Source of the DNA: Cellulomonas persica | Lineage (GTDB): Bacteria > Actinomycetota > Actinomycetes > Actinomycetales > Cellulomonadaceae | NCBI RefSeq assembly: GCF_007989825.1 | Contig: NZ_BJUA01000006.1 | Span: 183,254-247,253, forward strand | Length of the DNA stretch: 64,000 nucleotides | Direction of reading: 5' to 3' | Shown: positions 18,306 to 26,946 of the stretch, in pieces | Layout: the number at the start of each line of letters is the position of its first letter | How positions within the stretch are numbered: position 1 is the first letter of the stretch | Program-made: the position numbers and the translations under genes | Notes under the pieces: generated by a model | Told to the model about the DNA's origin: nothing | The model's input: the letters and a program-made list of their open reading frames with translations, nothing else | Databases searched by the model: none

Positions 18306-19411
18306 CGGTCCTCCTCCGGCCCGGAGACGGGTTCGCTCTCGGGCAGGATCTCGGGCGGTGCGCCCTCGAGCGCGTCCAGCCCGTCGACGCCCTCGGGTCC
18401 GGCGGCGAGCACGCCACCCGGCACGACGCTCGTCGTGCCGACCTCGCCCGCGACCAGCGCGGCCCGACGCCTCGTGCGCAGGCGCGGGTCGGCGAGGTCG
18501 TTGAGCGACTCGCCGACGAGCGTCACGCCGAGCGCGGTGAGCACGATCGCGACACCGGGCGGGATCGCGGTCCACCAGATGCCGCTCGTGACGTCCGCGA
18601 GCGCCTTGTGCAGGTCGTAGCCCCAGTCCCCCGCGGCGGTCGGCTCGATGCCGAAGCCCAGGAAGCCCAGCCCCGCGAGCGTCAGCACGGCCTCGCACGC
18701 GTTGAGCGTGACGATCAGCGGCAGCGTGCGGACCGCGTTGCGCAGCACGTGGCGCGTCATGATCCGCACGTGCCCGGCTCCCACGACGCGCGCTGACTCG
18801 ACGAACGCCTCGCCCTTGACGCGCACGACCTCGGCCCGCACCACGCGGAAGTACTGCGGGATGAACACGACGGTGATCGAGATGGCGGTGGCCATGACGC
18901 CGCCCCACATCGAGGACTGACCGCCGCTGATGACGATGGCCGCGAGGATCGCGAGCAGCAGGGACGGGAACGCGTAGATCGCGTCCGCGACGACGACGAG
19001 CACCCGGTCGAGCCAGCCCCCGAAGTACCCGGAGAGCAGACCCAGCGTCACGCCGATCACGATCGACAGGATCACGCCGATGACGATCGTGTAGAGCGCC
19101 GTCCTGGCGCCCCAGATCACGCGGGACAGGACGTCGTAGCCGGCCACGGTCGTGCCGAGCAGGTGGTCCGAGCTCGGTTCGACGTGCGAGCCGAACAGCT
19201 CACCGTCGGCGCGCAGCTGCGCCCACCCGTAGGGAGCGAGCAGCGGGGCGAGGACCGCCGTCAGGACGAAGACCGCGGTCAGCACCAGCCCCGCGACGAG
19301 CATGCCGCGCTGCAGCCCGACGCTCGTGCGCAGCTGGTGCACGACGGGCAGGCGCTTCCAGCGCGGCGCGTGCTCGGGCAGCGTCCCGGTCGGGGTCGTG
19401 TCGGTCGCCAT
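18302..19411 (-). CDS. Oligopeptide-type ABC importer permease, DppC-like
   Basis: 369 aa. The N-terminal cytoplasmic segment and first membrane helix (MLVAGLVLTAVFVLTAVLAPLL) are followed by the OppC/DppC membrane domain with about five further helices. The EAA loop is seen as ARVVGAGHVRIMTRHVLRNAV. The C-terminal 65 residues are an acidic tail that is unusual for the family and may be disordered. The start at 19411 lies 1 nt after the DppB stop, and the end overlaps the ATPase start by 4 nt, so translation is coupled. Confidence 0.93.
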   Translation of the reverse strand: MATDTTPTGTLPEHAPRWKRLPVVHQLRTSVGLQRGMLVAGLVLTAVFVLTAVLAPLLAPYGWAQLRADGELFGSHVEPSSDHLLGTTVAGYDVLSRVIWGARTALYTIVIGVILSIVIGVTLGLLSGYFGGWLDRVLVVVADAIYAFPSLLLAILAAIVISGGQSSMWGGVMATAISITVVFIPQYFRVVRAEVVRVKGEAFVESARVVGAGHVRIMTRHVLRNAVRTLPLIVTLNACEAVLTLAGLGFLGFGIEPTAAGDWGYDLHKALADVTSGIWWTAIPPGVAIVLTALGVTLVGESLNDLADPRLRTRRRAALVAGEVGTTSVVPGGVLAAGPEGVDGLDALEGAPPEILPESEPVSGPEEDR

Positions 19412-19412
19412 G

Positions 19413-20510
19413 TCAGAACCTCACCCGGGGGTCGACGAGCGCCGCGATGACGTCGACGACGAAGTTGGTCAGCGCGACGATGACCGCGAGCAGCGCGACC
19501 ATGCCCTGGACGGCCACGTAGTCCCGCGCGAGCAGGTACTGCACGAGCTGGAACCCGAGGCCCTTCCACTCGAACGTGGTCTCGGTGAGCACCGCGCCCG
19601 CGAGCAGCATCGCGATCTGCAGACCGATCACGGTGATGATCGGCACGAGCGCGGGGCGCCACGCGTGCTTGCGCAGCAGCCGGCGTTCGGGCACGCCGCG
19701 CGAGCGCGCGGCCTCGACGTAGCCGGTCGCGAGCGAGCCGATCACGTTGGTGCGCACGAGGCGCAGGAACACCCCCGCCGTGAGCAGGCCCAACGCGACC
19801 GCAGGCAGCACCGCGTGCTGCAGGACGTCGACGACGACGTCGCCGTCACCCGTGCTGATCGCGTCGATCAGGTAGATCCCGGTGTCCGACCCCTTGCGCT
19901 GCATCTGGATCTCCGCGCCCGTCGACGCGCGACCGGCGACCGGCAGCCAGCCGAGCCAGACGGAGAAGACGAGCTTGAGCAGCATCCCGGCGAAGAACAC
20001 GGGGGTCGCGTACGCGACCACCGCCGAGACGCGCAGCGTCGCGTCGACGCCACGGTCACGCCGCGCCGCGGCGAGCCGGCCGAGCGGGATGCCGACGACG
20101 AACGCGACGAGCAGCGCGTACATCGCGAGCTCGAGGGTCGCGGTCCCGTAGGTCAGCAGCACCTCGGTGACGGGTCGGTTGTCGGAGATCGTCGTGCCGA
20201 AGTCACCGCGCAGGATCCCGCCGAGGTAGTCGAGGTACTGCTGGATCAGCGGCCGGTCGTACCCCGCCTCGTGGATCCGCTCGGCGAGCTGCTCCGGCGT
20301 GAGACGGCCGCCGAGCGCCGCGGTGATCGGGTCGCCGGTCGACCTCATCATCACGAAGACCGTCGTGACCAGGATGAGAATCGTCGGGAAGATGAGCAGG
20401 AACCGGACCAGCAGGTACCGGCCGAGCCCGCCGCCCGGGCGTCGTCGGCCGGGCGTGGTCGCGGACGGGGCGGGCGCGGTGCCCGTCTCGTCCGTCGTGA
20501 TCGTGGTCAT
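19413..20510 (-). CDS. Oligopeptide-type ABC importer permease, DppB-like
   Basis: 365 aa integral membrane protein. The typical DppB first helix and following loop are present (LLVRFLLIFPTILILVTTVFVMM, then TPEQLAERIHEAGYDRPLIQQY), with about five further helices. The EAA motif is seen as ARSRGVPERRLLRKHAWRPAL. The first 28 residues are a polar Thr/Ala tail. It pairs with the DppC-like protein to form the channel. It lies 78 nt downstream of the binding-protein gene, with a strong hairpin in that gap. Confidence 0.94.
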   Translation of the reverse strand: MTTITTDETGTAPAPSATTPGRRRPGGGLGRYLLVRFLLIFPTILILVTTVFVMMRSTGDPITAALGGRLTPEQLAERIHEAGYDRPLIQQYLDYLGGILRGDFGTTISDNRPVTEVLLTYGTATLELAMYALLVAFVVGIPLGRLAAARRDRGVDATLRVSAVVAYATPVFFAGMLLKLVFSVWLGWLPVAGRASTGAEIQMQRKGSDTGIYLIDAISTGDGDVVVDVLQHAVLPAVALGLLTAGVFLRLVRTNVIGSLATGYVEAARSRGVPERRLLRKHAWRPALVPIITVIGLQIAMLLAGAVLTETTFEWKGLGFQLVQYLLARDYVAVQGMVALLAVIVALTNFVVDVIAALVDPRVRF

Positions 20511-20549
20511 GGGGTGTCCCGGGGTGAGGCGTCGAGGTGGGCGCGGGCG

Positions 20550-20582
20550 ACGGCCCGCCCCGCGAGGTGCGGGGCGGGCCGT
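20550..20582 (-). terminator. Perfect hairpin between binding-protein and permease genes
   Basis: A 14-bp GC-only stem (20550-20563 with 20569-20582) encloses a 5-nt loop (GAGGT). It follows the stop of the substrate-binding-protein gene and precedes the permease gene. It lacks a T-run, so it may act as a partial terminator or as an mRNA-stabilising 3' structure that keeps binding-protein expression above that of the permeases. Confidence 0.75.
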
Positions 20583-20588
20583 CCGGGC

Positions 20589-22235
20589 TCACTTCGACAG
20601 GGCGCCGTAGCGGAACTTGAAGGATGCGTCGAGCGTGTCGGCGGCGCCCTTCACGTCCTTGCCGACGACCGCGACCTGCGCACCCTGCAGGTACGGGACG
20701 GTCGAGAGGTCGGCGGCGACCTTGTCCTGGATCTCCTCGATGATCGAGGTGCGCTCGGCCGGCTCGGTCGTGACGGCCTGCTGCAGGATGAGGTCGTTGA
20801 CCTCCCGGTTCACGTAGTGGTTGACCAGGAAGTTCTCGGTGAGGAAGAACGGCGTCAGGTAGTTGTCGGCGTCGGAGTAGTCCGGGAACCAGCCGAGCTG
20901 GTAGGCGGGGTAGACGTCCGACGAGCGGTCCTTCGAGTACTGCACCCACTCGGTCGTCTGCAGGTCGACCGCGAACAGGCCGCTGTCCTCGAGCTGGTCC
21001 TTGATCATCGCGTACTCGTCGGCCGAGGACGGGCCGTAGTGGTCGTTCGAGTACTGCAGGCTCAGCGCGACGGGCGTCGTGACACCCGCGGCCTCGAGCG
21101 CCGCCTTCGCCTTGTCCACGTCGGGACCGCCCGACCCGTCGCCGTACAGACCCTTGAGCGACTCGGTCGCGCCCGTCAGCCCGGCCGGGACGTAGGAGTA
21201 CAGCGGCGTGTAGGTGCCCTTGTAGACCTGCTCGGCGATCGCGTCACGGTCGATGAGGTGCGCGACCGCCTGGCGGACCGCGAGCGCCTTGGCGGGGTCC
21301 GGCTCGGCGGACTTGGCGCCGTACGGCTGGGTGTCGAAGTTGAAGACGACGTAGCGGATCTCGCCACCGGGGCCGTCGACGACCTGCACCTTGTCGTCAC
21401 CGCGCAGGTCGCCGATGTCGGTGGCCGTCAGGCTGCGCCACGCGACGTCGATGTTGCCCTGCTGGATGTCGAGCTTGAGGTTGGACGCGTCGGCGTAGTA
21501 CTTCACGTTGACCTCGGGGGTCTTGGCGGCGCCGAGGATGCCCTGGTAGCCGTCGTACGCCTCGTACGTGACCAGGTTGTTGAAGTCGTAGCTCGTGATC
21601 ACGTACTGCCCGGCGAACGCGTTGCCCTTGACGATGTCGTCGTCCGGGGTGATCGCGTCGGCGGCGAACACCTCCTCGTCCACGATCGGGCCGACGGGGC
21701 TCGACAGGATCTGCGGGAAGACCTGGTCGTTGTCCGACTTGAGGTGGAAGACGACCGTCGTGGGGTCGACGGCCTCGACGCTGTCGAGGTTGTAGAGCAG
21801 CGACGACGGCCCGTTCTCGGCGGCGATGGCCACCTGGCGGTCGAAGCTGAACTTCACGTCCGACGAGGTCAGGTCGTGGCCGTTGGCCCACTTGAGGCCC
21901 GGCTTGAGCGTGACGGTGTACTCGCTGGGCGAGGTGAACTCGGCCGACTCGGCGATGTCGGGCTCGACGTCGGGGCTCCCGTACGGCGTGTTCAGCAGGA
22001 ACGGGAACACCTGGTTCATGATCGCGAACGAGCCGTTGTCGTACGAGCCGGCGGGGTCCAGCGTCGTCACCTTGTCGGTCGTCCCGATCGTGAGGCTGCC
22101 ACCGCCCGCGCCTCCACCGTTCGTCGCGGCGTCGTCGGTGCCGTTGTCGGACGAGCAGGCCGTGAGCGCAAGCCCGACAGCCGTGAGACCTGCGGCCGTC
22201 GCGACCAGGCGACGACGGGTGCGTGCGGAGGTCAT
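20589..22235 (-). CDS. ABC importer substrate-binding lipoprotein, peptide/nickel family (SBP_bac_5)
   Basis: 548-aa lipoprotein. A twin-basic N-terminus, hydrophobic stretch and lipobox LTAC (Cys27) indicate lipid anchoring. The mature protein is a family 5 extracellular solute-binding protein with signatures TLDPAGSYDNGSF, KWANGHDLTSSDVKFSFDR and AVRQAVAHLIDRDAI. It captures the substrate outside the cell for the permeases and fused ATPase that follow. It is the first gene of the operon. Aromatic residues around the cleft are typical of peptide binders, but the ligand cannot be predicted. Confidence 0.94.
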   Translation of the reverse strand: MTSARTRRRLVATAAGLTAVGLALTACSSDNGTDDAATNGGGAGGGSLTIGTTDKVTTLDPAGSYDNGSFAIMNQVFPFLLNTPYGSPDVEPDIAESAEFTSPSEYTVTLKPGLKWANGHDLTSSDVKFSFDRQVAIAAENGPSSLLYNLDSVEAVDPTTVVFHLKSDNDQVFPQILSSPVGPIVDEEVFAADAITPDDDIVKGNAFAGQYVITSYDFNNLVTYEAYDGYQGILGAAKTPEVNVKYYADASNLKLDIQQGNIDVAWRSLTATDIGDLRGDDKVQVVDGPGGEIRYVVFNFDTQPYGAKSAEPDPAKALAVRQAVAHLIDRDAIAEQVYKGTYTPLYSYVPAGLTGATESLKGLYGDGSGGPDVDKAKAALEAAGVTTPVALSLQYSNDHYGPSSADEYAMIKDQLEDSGLFAVDLQTTEWVQYSKDRSSDVYPAYQLGWFPDYSDADNYLTPFFLTENFLVNHYVNREVNDLILQQAVTTEPAERTSIIEEIQDKVAADLSTVPYLQGAQVAVVGKDVKGAADTLDASFKFRYGALSK

Positions 22236-22405
22236 CCGTCACCTCTTCCGTGGGGGCCGGCTGGAGACCGGCCGGTTACGTGATGGGGGATGTGTAGCAC
22301 ATTGGTGTGACCTGGGTAACTTGCGTCTTACCGGTGAGTAACATCCCGATATCGGTTCGGTCACGGAGGGAACAGGTCGCCTGCGTCCATCCACCGGGAC
22401 GCCGG

Positions 22406-22435
22406 TTCCGGACCTCCGCCGCGGCGCGCTACGGT
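22406..22435 (+). promoter_or_regulatory. Candidate promoter of the TPP riboswitch / ykoFEDC operon
   Basis: TTCCGG (22406-22411) and TACGGT (22430-22435), spaced by 18 nt, would start transcription near 22441, just before the riboswitch aptamer. Confidence 0.45.
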
Positions 22436-22447
22436 CGTCGGGACAAA

Positions 22448-22547
22448 GCCCCCGGGGAGCGCAGGAGCGCTGAGAGTGCGGCCGGACACCACGTCCCACC
22501 CGCAGACCCGTGGAACCTGACCTGGTTCGCACCAGCGTAGGGAGCAG
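22448..22547 (+). ncRNA. TPP (thiamine pyrophosphate) riboswitch aptamer
   Basis: All THI-box landmarks are present in order: GGGGAGCGC (22454-), CTGAGAG at 22470-22476, GACCCG, ACCTGA at 22515-22520, and ACCAGCGTAGGGA ending at about 22543. This is the TPP-binding fold of the THI element. It precedes ykoFEDC on the same strand, so TPP should repress import of thiamine or its pyrimidine precursor. The 130 nt between the aptamer and the gene are GC-rich and can form several hairpins; the expression platform is not resolved. Confidence 0.95.
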
Positions 22548-22626
22548 GGCGTGCGTCGCCGGCGGCCGCCGGCGCGCGGTCGCGTCGCCGCAGTCCGGAC
22601 GACGAGGCCGGGTGTCGGCGTCCGTC

Positions 22627-22660
22627 GGAGGATGCCGGCTGCCCGGGGGTCCGGCACTCC
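22627..22660 (+). promoter_or_regulatory. Hairpin directly before the ykoF ribosome-binding site
   Basis: TGCCGG (22633-22638) pairs with CCGGCA (22651-22656), and GGAG (22627-22630) with CTCC (22657-22660) across a 2-nt bulge. The stem ends 2 nt before the Shine-Dalgarno GAAGGAG (22662-22668), so it may be part of the riboswitch expression platform. Confidence 0.4.
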
Positions 22661-22674
22661 CGAAGGAGCCACCC

Positions 22675-23391
22675 GTGACCCTCCAGCCCGACACGCGCCA
22701 GCCCGACACGCGCCAGCCCGACTCCCGCCAGGCCGAGACCCGCCAGCCCGACGACCCCCGACCGGGGACGGCACCCCGTCGTACTCCCCCGTCACCGGCG
22801 GACCTCGGCATCGGTGCGCGCCTGTCGCTGCACCCGCACCGCGAGGACTTCGTCGACGTGATCGTCGACGCGCTGGACGCCGCACCCGCCGACGACGTCG
22901 AGGTCACCACCGACGACGTCACGACGTTCGTGCGCGGCACCGAGGAGGCCGTCGTGCACTACGTGCGCGACGTGGTCGTCGCCGCCGCACGTGCGGGCGG
23001 GCACCTCGTCGCGCACCTGCAGCTCTCGCGCGGCTGCCCGGGTGAGGTCGACTGCGCGCTGGCCGACGACGCCGTCCTCGTCACGGGGCAGGCGCCGACG
23101 CTGCCGACCACGGGTGTGCGGACCGCGGCGCACTGGTCGCTGTACCCGCTCGACGACGGGGGTCCGGGCCGCGCGGGCGACCACATGGCGGCGATCACCG
23201 CGGCGATCGACGCCGCCCGTGAGCGGGTGGAGGTCACGCCCGAGCACTTCGTCACGCGCCTCGACGGCGACCTCGCCGACGTCCTGTCGACCGTCGTCGC
23301 GGGTTGGCTCGGCGCCGGCCGGACCGTGCGGCACGTCGTCACGCACGTGACGCTCTCGATCGCGTCGCCCTCGTGGGAGGCGGACCGATGA
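22675..23391 (+). CDS. ykoF: YkoF-type thiamine/HMP-binding protein
   Basis: 238 aa from the GTG at 22675, chosen for the GAAGGAG site 6 nt upstream. The first 40 residues are a Gln/Pro/Asp/Thr/Arg repeat tail. Two YkoF modules follow (about residues 42-125 and 140-225), each with the pattern ARLSLHPH...YVRDVVVAAARAGGHLVAHLQLS. YkoF binds thiamine and probably its hydroxymethylpyrimidine precursor in the cytoplasm. It is the first gene after the TPP riboswitch and overlaps ykoE by 4 nt (ATGA). Confidence 0.9.
   Translation: MTLQPDTRQPDTRQPDSRQAETRQPDDPRPGTAPRRTPPSPADLGIGARLSLHPHREDFVDVIVDALDAAPADDVEVTTDDVTTFVRGTEEAVVHYVRDVVVAAARAGGHLVAHLQLSRGCPGEVDCALADDAVLVTGQAPTLPTTGVRTAAHWSLYPLDDGGPGRAGDHMAAITAAIDAARERVEVTPEHFVTRLDGDLADVLSTVVAGWLGAGRTVRHVVTHVTLSIASPSWEADR
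22681..22758 (+). repeat. Short tandem repeat encoding QPDTR units at the YkoF N-terminus
   Basis: About five imperfect 15-bp units (CAGCCCGACACGCGC type) encode QPDTR, QPDTR, QPDSR, QAETR, QPDD. The tail lies outside the ligand-binding modules and is likely disordered. Confidence 0.7.
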
Positions 23392-24014
23392 GCGCCCGGC
23401 GCGGCCTGACGCTCGGCGACCTCGTGCTGCTCGCCGTCCTCGCGGTGGTGCTCGGATTCCTCTACTGGGCCCTCGTGCAGCTCTGGGGCGCGCTGCAGCT
23501 CGCGATGGGGCCGTTCGGCGACCTCGCGCAGCACGTGCTCGCGGGCGGCTGGATGGTCGCCGCTCCTCTGGCCACGTACATCGTGCGCAAGCCGCTCGTG
23601 GGGATCGTCGTCGAGATCCTCGCGGCGTTCGTCGAGGTCGTGTTCCTCGCCTCGCCCGTCGGGCCGATGCTGCTCGTCGTCGGCCTCGTGCAGGGCGCGG
23701 GTGCCGAGCTGCCGTTCGCGCTCACGCGGTACCGCCGGTACGGGTGGGGCGTGTTCGTCGCCTCGGGCGTGAGCGCGGCGCTCGCCTCGGTGGTCATGGG
23801 CACGATCCGGTTCGGGTGGCTGCAGCAGGACTGGTTCGCGTGGCGGCTCGGGCTGACGCTCGTCTCGAGCGTCCTGCTGTGCGGGCTGCTCGCACGCGTG
23901 CTGGGCGACGCCCTTGCGCGCACGGGCGTGCTGGACAACACCGCGCTGGGGCGTGCGCGGCGCGCGGCCGCACGTCCGGGCGCGCCGGCGCACGACGAGG
24001 TCCCGGTCGCGTGA
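23388..24014 (+). CDS. ykoE: ECF-type transporter substrate-specific component, YkoE
   Basis: 208-aa membrane protein with about five or six hydrophobic helices (LTLGDLVLLAVLAVVLGFLY, MVAAPLATYIV, VEILAAFVEVVFLA, LGLTLVSSVLLCGLLARVL). The GAGAELPFALTRY segment is typical of YkoE. It is the thiamine/precursor-binding membrane subunit of the YkoEDC importer. The ATG at 23388 overlaps the ykoF stop, and the stop overlaps the ykoD GTG, so the genes are translationally coupled. Confidence 0.92.
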   Translation: MSARRGLTLGDLVLLAVLAVVLGFLYWALVQLWGALQLAMGPFGDLAQHVLAGGWMVAAPLATYIVRKPLVGIVVEILAAFVEVVFLASPVGPMLLVVGLVQGAGAELPFALTRYRRYGWGVFVASGVSAALASVVMGTIRFGWLQQDWFAWRLGLTLVSSVLLCGLLARVLGDALARTGVLDNTALGRARRAAARPGAPAHDEVPVA

Positions 24015-25513
24015 TCGAGACGTCCGCCCTGGGCGTCGCGTACCCGGGCCGCGCGCCCGTGCTGCGCGACCTCACGCTGCGCGTCGACGCCGGCGAGCGC
24101 GTGCTCCTGCTCGGGCCCTCGGGCTCGGGCAAGAGCACGCTGCTGCGCGTGCTCGCCGGCGTCGTGCCCCAGCTCGTCGACGCCGACGTGTCCGGACGCG
24201 TGCTCGTCGCCGGGCAGGACGCGACGACGACCGATCCCGCGACGCTCGCCCGCGACGTCGGCACGCTCACGCAGAACCCGGCCGACCAGCTCTGCCTGCC
24301 GAGCGTCGAGGAGGAGGTCGCCTTCCCGCTCGAGAACCGCGCCTGGCCGCGCGAGCGGATCGAGCAGGCGGTCGCGCACGCGCTCGCCCGGGTCGGTGCG
24401 ACCCACCTGCGTCACCGGCGCACGGCCGAGCTCTCGGGCGGCGAGGGGCAACGAGTCGCGCTCGCGGCGACGCTCGCGGCGGCGCCCGAGCTCCTGCTGC
24501 TCGACGAGCCGACCGCGCTGCTCGACCCCGCGGCCGCACGCGAGGTCGGGCGCCTGCTACGGCCCGCGGGCGGGGCGCAGGTCCTCGTCGAGCACCGGCT
24601 GGACGAGGTCGTCGACCTGCCCGATCGCACGGTCGTGCTGGACGACGACGGGCGTCTCGTCGCCGACGGCCCCACGCGCGAGGTCCTGCACGACGAGGCC
24701 GGCAGGTGGCATGCGCTCGGCGTCCGCCTGCCGGGCGCACCGTGGACCGCGCGCGCCACCAGACGCACGACGGCCGGCTCGACGGCCGCCGGCTCACGCG
24801 ACGTCGGCACCCGCACGACACGCGTGCTGCGGGCGCGAGGGCTCGGCGTCCGGCGGGGCGGCCGCGACGTGCTCATGGGCGTCGACCTCGACGTCCACGC
24901 CGGACGCGTCACGGCCGTCGTCGGGCTCAACGGGTCCGGCAAGAGCACGCTCCTGCTCGCGCTCGCGGGCCTCCTGCCATACACGGGCGGTGTGGAGGGC
25001 GGCAGCGTCGGACTCGTGTTCCAGCAGCCCGAGCAGCAGTTCCTCACGCGCACGGTCGCAGACGAGGTCGCCTGGGGGCCGCGCCGGGCCCGGATGCCCG
25101 ATCCCGAGGGCCTCGCGCGACGCGCGCTGGCGGCCGCGGCGCTCGAGCACCTGGCCGACCACGACCCGTTCCGGCTCTCGGGCGGGCAGCAACGGCGGCT
25201 GTCCGTCGCCGCCGCCGCGGTGTGCGGGCACGACGTCCTGCTGGCCGACGAGCCGACGTTCGGCCAGGACGGACGCACCACCGCGGCGACCGTCGCACTG
25301 CTGCGCTCGCTGGCCGACGAGGGCCGCGGGCTCGTCGTCGTGACGCACGACCTCGCGCTCGTCGCGGACCTCGCCGACGACCTCGTCGTCCTCGCCGACG
25401 GACGCGTGCTCGCACACGGGCCCGCCGCCGACCTGCTCTCCGCGGCGCCTCACGGGCCGCTGCGGACGGCAGGGCTCGTGCCCGCGGACGACCACGCGCA
25501 GGCGCACGCATGA
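24011..25513 (+). CDS. ykoD: ECF transporter ATPase with two ABC domains, YkoD
   Basis: 500 aa, two ABC ATPase domains in one chain. Domain 1: Walker A GPSGSGKST, Q-loop TQNPADQL, signature ELSGGEGQR, Walker B LLLLDEPTALLD. Domain 2: Walker A GLNGSGKST, Q-loop FQQPEQQF (the ECF-type FQ-P-Q loop), signature LSGGQQRR, Walker B LLADEPTFGQD. It energises the YkoE/YkoC membrane subunits. GTG start at 24011 overlaps the ykoE stop (GTGA). Confidence 0.94.
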   Translation: MIETSALGVAYPGRAPVLRDLTLRVDAGERVLLLGPSGSGKSTLLRVLAGVVPQLVDADVSGRVLVAGQDATTTDPATLARDVGTLTQNPADQLCLPSVEEEVAFPLENRAWPRERIEQAVAHALARVGATHLRHRRTAELSGGEGQRVALAATLAAAPELLLLDEPTALLDPAAAREVGRLLRPAGGAQVLVEHRLDEVVDLPDRTVVLDDDGRLVADGPTREVLHDEAGRWHALGVRLPGAPWTARATRRTTAGSTAAGSRDVGTRTTRVLRARGLGVRRGGRDVLMGVDLDVHAGRVTAVVGLNGSGKSTLLLALAGLLPYTGGVEGGSVGLVFQQPEQQFLTRTVADEVAWGPRRARMPDPEGLARRALAAAALEHLADHDPFRLSGGQQRRLSVAAAAVCGHDVLLADEPTFGQDGRTTAATVALLRSLADEGRGLVVVTHDLALVADLADDLVVLADGRVLAHGPAADLLSAAPHGPLRTAGLVPADDHAQAHA

Positions 25514-26340
25514 CGTCCTGCTCCCCCGCCCGCTTCGGTCGGGCCCTCGCGCACGACTCCGTGCTGCACCGCCGCAACCCGACCGTCAAGCTCGTCGTGC
25601 TCCTCGCGGTCTCCAGCGCGCTGCTCGTGCCGGTCGACGTCGCGACGCCGACCCTCGTCGGGCTCCTGCTCGTGCCCGCCGCAGCCCTCGCCGGCCGTCT
25701 CCCCGCGCGCACGCTCGCCACCGCGTGCGCGGCGTTCGCACCGTTCGCCGCCTCGCTGCTGGCCGTCAACGCCGTGACGCGCGACGGCGACGTGCTCGCG
25801 CGGGTCGCCGGGCTCGAGGTGACGCGCACGGGCCTCGTCGTCGGGACGTCGCTCGCGATCCGCACGCTCGTCGTCGGGGCGCTCGCCGTGGTGTTCACGG
25901 CCACCACCGACGGTCCACGGCTCATGACGAGCCTGCACCAGCACGCCCGCCTGCCCGCGCGCGTGACGTACGCGATCCTCGCGGGCTACCGCGTGCTCGA
26001 AGGGCTGCCCGAGGCCTGGACGACGATCCGGCGCGCGCAGGCCGTGCGCGACCCCAGCCGCCGGCGCGGCGCACCCCTGCCGCGCGACCCGGCCTCGCTG
26101 GCCCGCGCCGCGTTCGCGCTGCTGGTCGGCGCGCTGCGTCAGGGTGAACGGCTCTCGGTCACGCTCCAGCTGCGCGGGCTCGGCGCAGGTCCGCGCACCG
26201 TGCTGCGACCCGTCCCGCTGGCCGCGGCGGACGCCGCGCTCGCGCTCGTCGCGCTCGGCGCGTGCGGCCTCGCGCTGCTCGCGTCGTGGCGTGCGGGCTG
26301 GTTGCTCACCTGGTCCACACTCGGGTCCTCGTCACCGTGA
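25510..26340 (+). CDS. ykoC: ECF transporter transmembrane (T) component, YkoC
   Basis: 276 aa. EcfT/CbiQ-like membrane protein with N-terminal HRRNPTVKLVVLLAV, several Leu/Val/Ala helices, and the characteristic ARG-type coupling motifs in the last third (IRRAQAVRD and LQLRGLGAGPR), which contact the ATPase. It couples ATP hydrolysis to substrate entry through YkoE. The ATG overlaps the ykoD stop; it is the last gene under the TPP riboswitch. Confidence 0.92.
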   Translation: MTSCSPARFGRALAHDSVLHRRNPTVKLVVLLAVSSALLVPVDVATPTLVGLLLVPAAALAGRLPARTLATACAAFAPFAASLLAVNAVTRDGDVLARVAGLEVTRTGLVVGTSLAIRTLVVGALAVVFTATTDGPRLMTSLHQHARLPARVTYAILAGYRVLEGLPEAWTTIRRAQAVRDPSRRRGAPLPRDPASLARAAFALLVGALRQGERLSVTLQLRGLGAGPRTVLRPVPLAAADAALALVALGACGLALLASWRAGWLLTWSTLGSSSP

Positions 26341-26355
26341 CCGGCGCGCGCACGG

Positions 26356-26361
26356 CAGACT
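26356..26361 (+). promoter_or_regulatory. -10 element, Nudix gene (leaderless type)
   Basis: CAGACT, exactly 6 nt before the GTG at 26368. An AGGGG directly before the start could instead act as a short, badly spaced Shine-Dalgarno. Confidence 0.4.
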
Positions 26362-26367
26362 CCAGGG

Positions 26368-26856
26368 GTGAACGACACGAGCCGCTACCGCAGCGACGAC
26401 CACCTGGGCCACCGCACGCTGCTCGTCGCGGCCGCGTACGTCGTGCTGCGGCGCGGCGACGACGTCCTGCTGCAGCTCCGCCAGGGCACGGGCTACATGG
26501 ACGGCCGGTGGGGGCTGCTCGCGGGCCACGTCGACCCGGGTGAGTCCGTGCACGAGGCCGCCGTGCGGGAGGCCGCAGAGGAGAGCGGCGTCCGCGTCGA
26601 CGTGGCCGACCTCGAGCCGCTGACGGTGCTGCACCGGTTCGAGCGGACCGGGCCGCCCGTCGAGCAGCGCGTCGACGTCTTCTTCCTCGCGCGAGCGTGG
26701 CAGGGCGAGCCGCAGCTGCGCGAGCCCGACAAGAGCGCGCAGATGGGCTGGTTCCCGCTCGCGGCGCTGCCGGACGTCGTCCCGCACGAGCGGCTCGTGC
26801 TGGAGTCGCTCGCCGCGGGGACGCCGCTGCCCGCGGTGGTCTCGCTGCCACGCTGA
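26368..26856 (+). CDS. Nudix hydrolase
   Basis: 162 aa with a complete Nudix box: GHVDPGESVHEAAVREAAEE followed by SG, matching GX5EX7REUXEEXGU at about residues 51-73. Nudix enzymes cleave nucleoside diphosphates linked to another group, with Mg or Mn held by the REUXEE glutamates. The short form, with the strand VAAAYVVLRR and the motif VDVFFLARAW, resembles general (d)NTP-type house-cleaning enzymes; the substrate is unknown. It is convergent with ppc, sharing a terminator hairpin. Confidence 0.92.
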   Translation: MNDTSRYRSDDHLGHRTLLVAAAYVVLRRGDDVLLQLRQGTGYMDGRWGLLAGHVDPGESVHEAAVREAAEESGVRVDVADLEPLTVLHRFERTGPPVEQRVDVFFLARAWQGEPQLREPDKSAQMGWFPLAALPDVVPHERLVLESLAAGTPLPAVVSLPR

Positions 26857-26888
26857 GGCGCGGCGCACGAACGACGCGTCCCGCACGA

Positions 26889-26931
26889 CGACGAGAGGGC
26901 CCCACCGGTCGACCGGGGAGCCCTCTCGTCG
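26889..26931. terminator. Bidirectional hairpin terminator between Nudix gene and ppc
   Basis: A perfect 12-bp stem (26889-26900 with 26920-26931) has a 19-nt loop that itself holds the palindrome CCGGTCGACCGG. It lies between two convergent genes. Confidence 0.75.
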
Positions 26932-26946
26932 TGCGTGCGGCCGGTG

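Noticed and set aside
19302..22283. Open plus-strand frame of about 990 codons, antisense to the dpp operon
   Set aside because: Shadow frame: low-complexity Arg/Val/Asp translation with no motif, opposite to four clear genes.
22435..22452. GGGACAAAGCCCCC as a DosR-like box
   Set aside because: The second half-site lacks the required G and T; it is part of the riboswitch 5' end.
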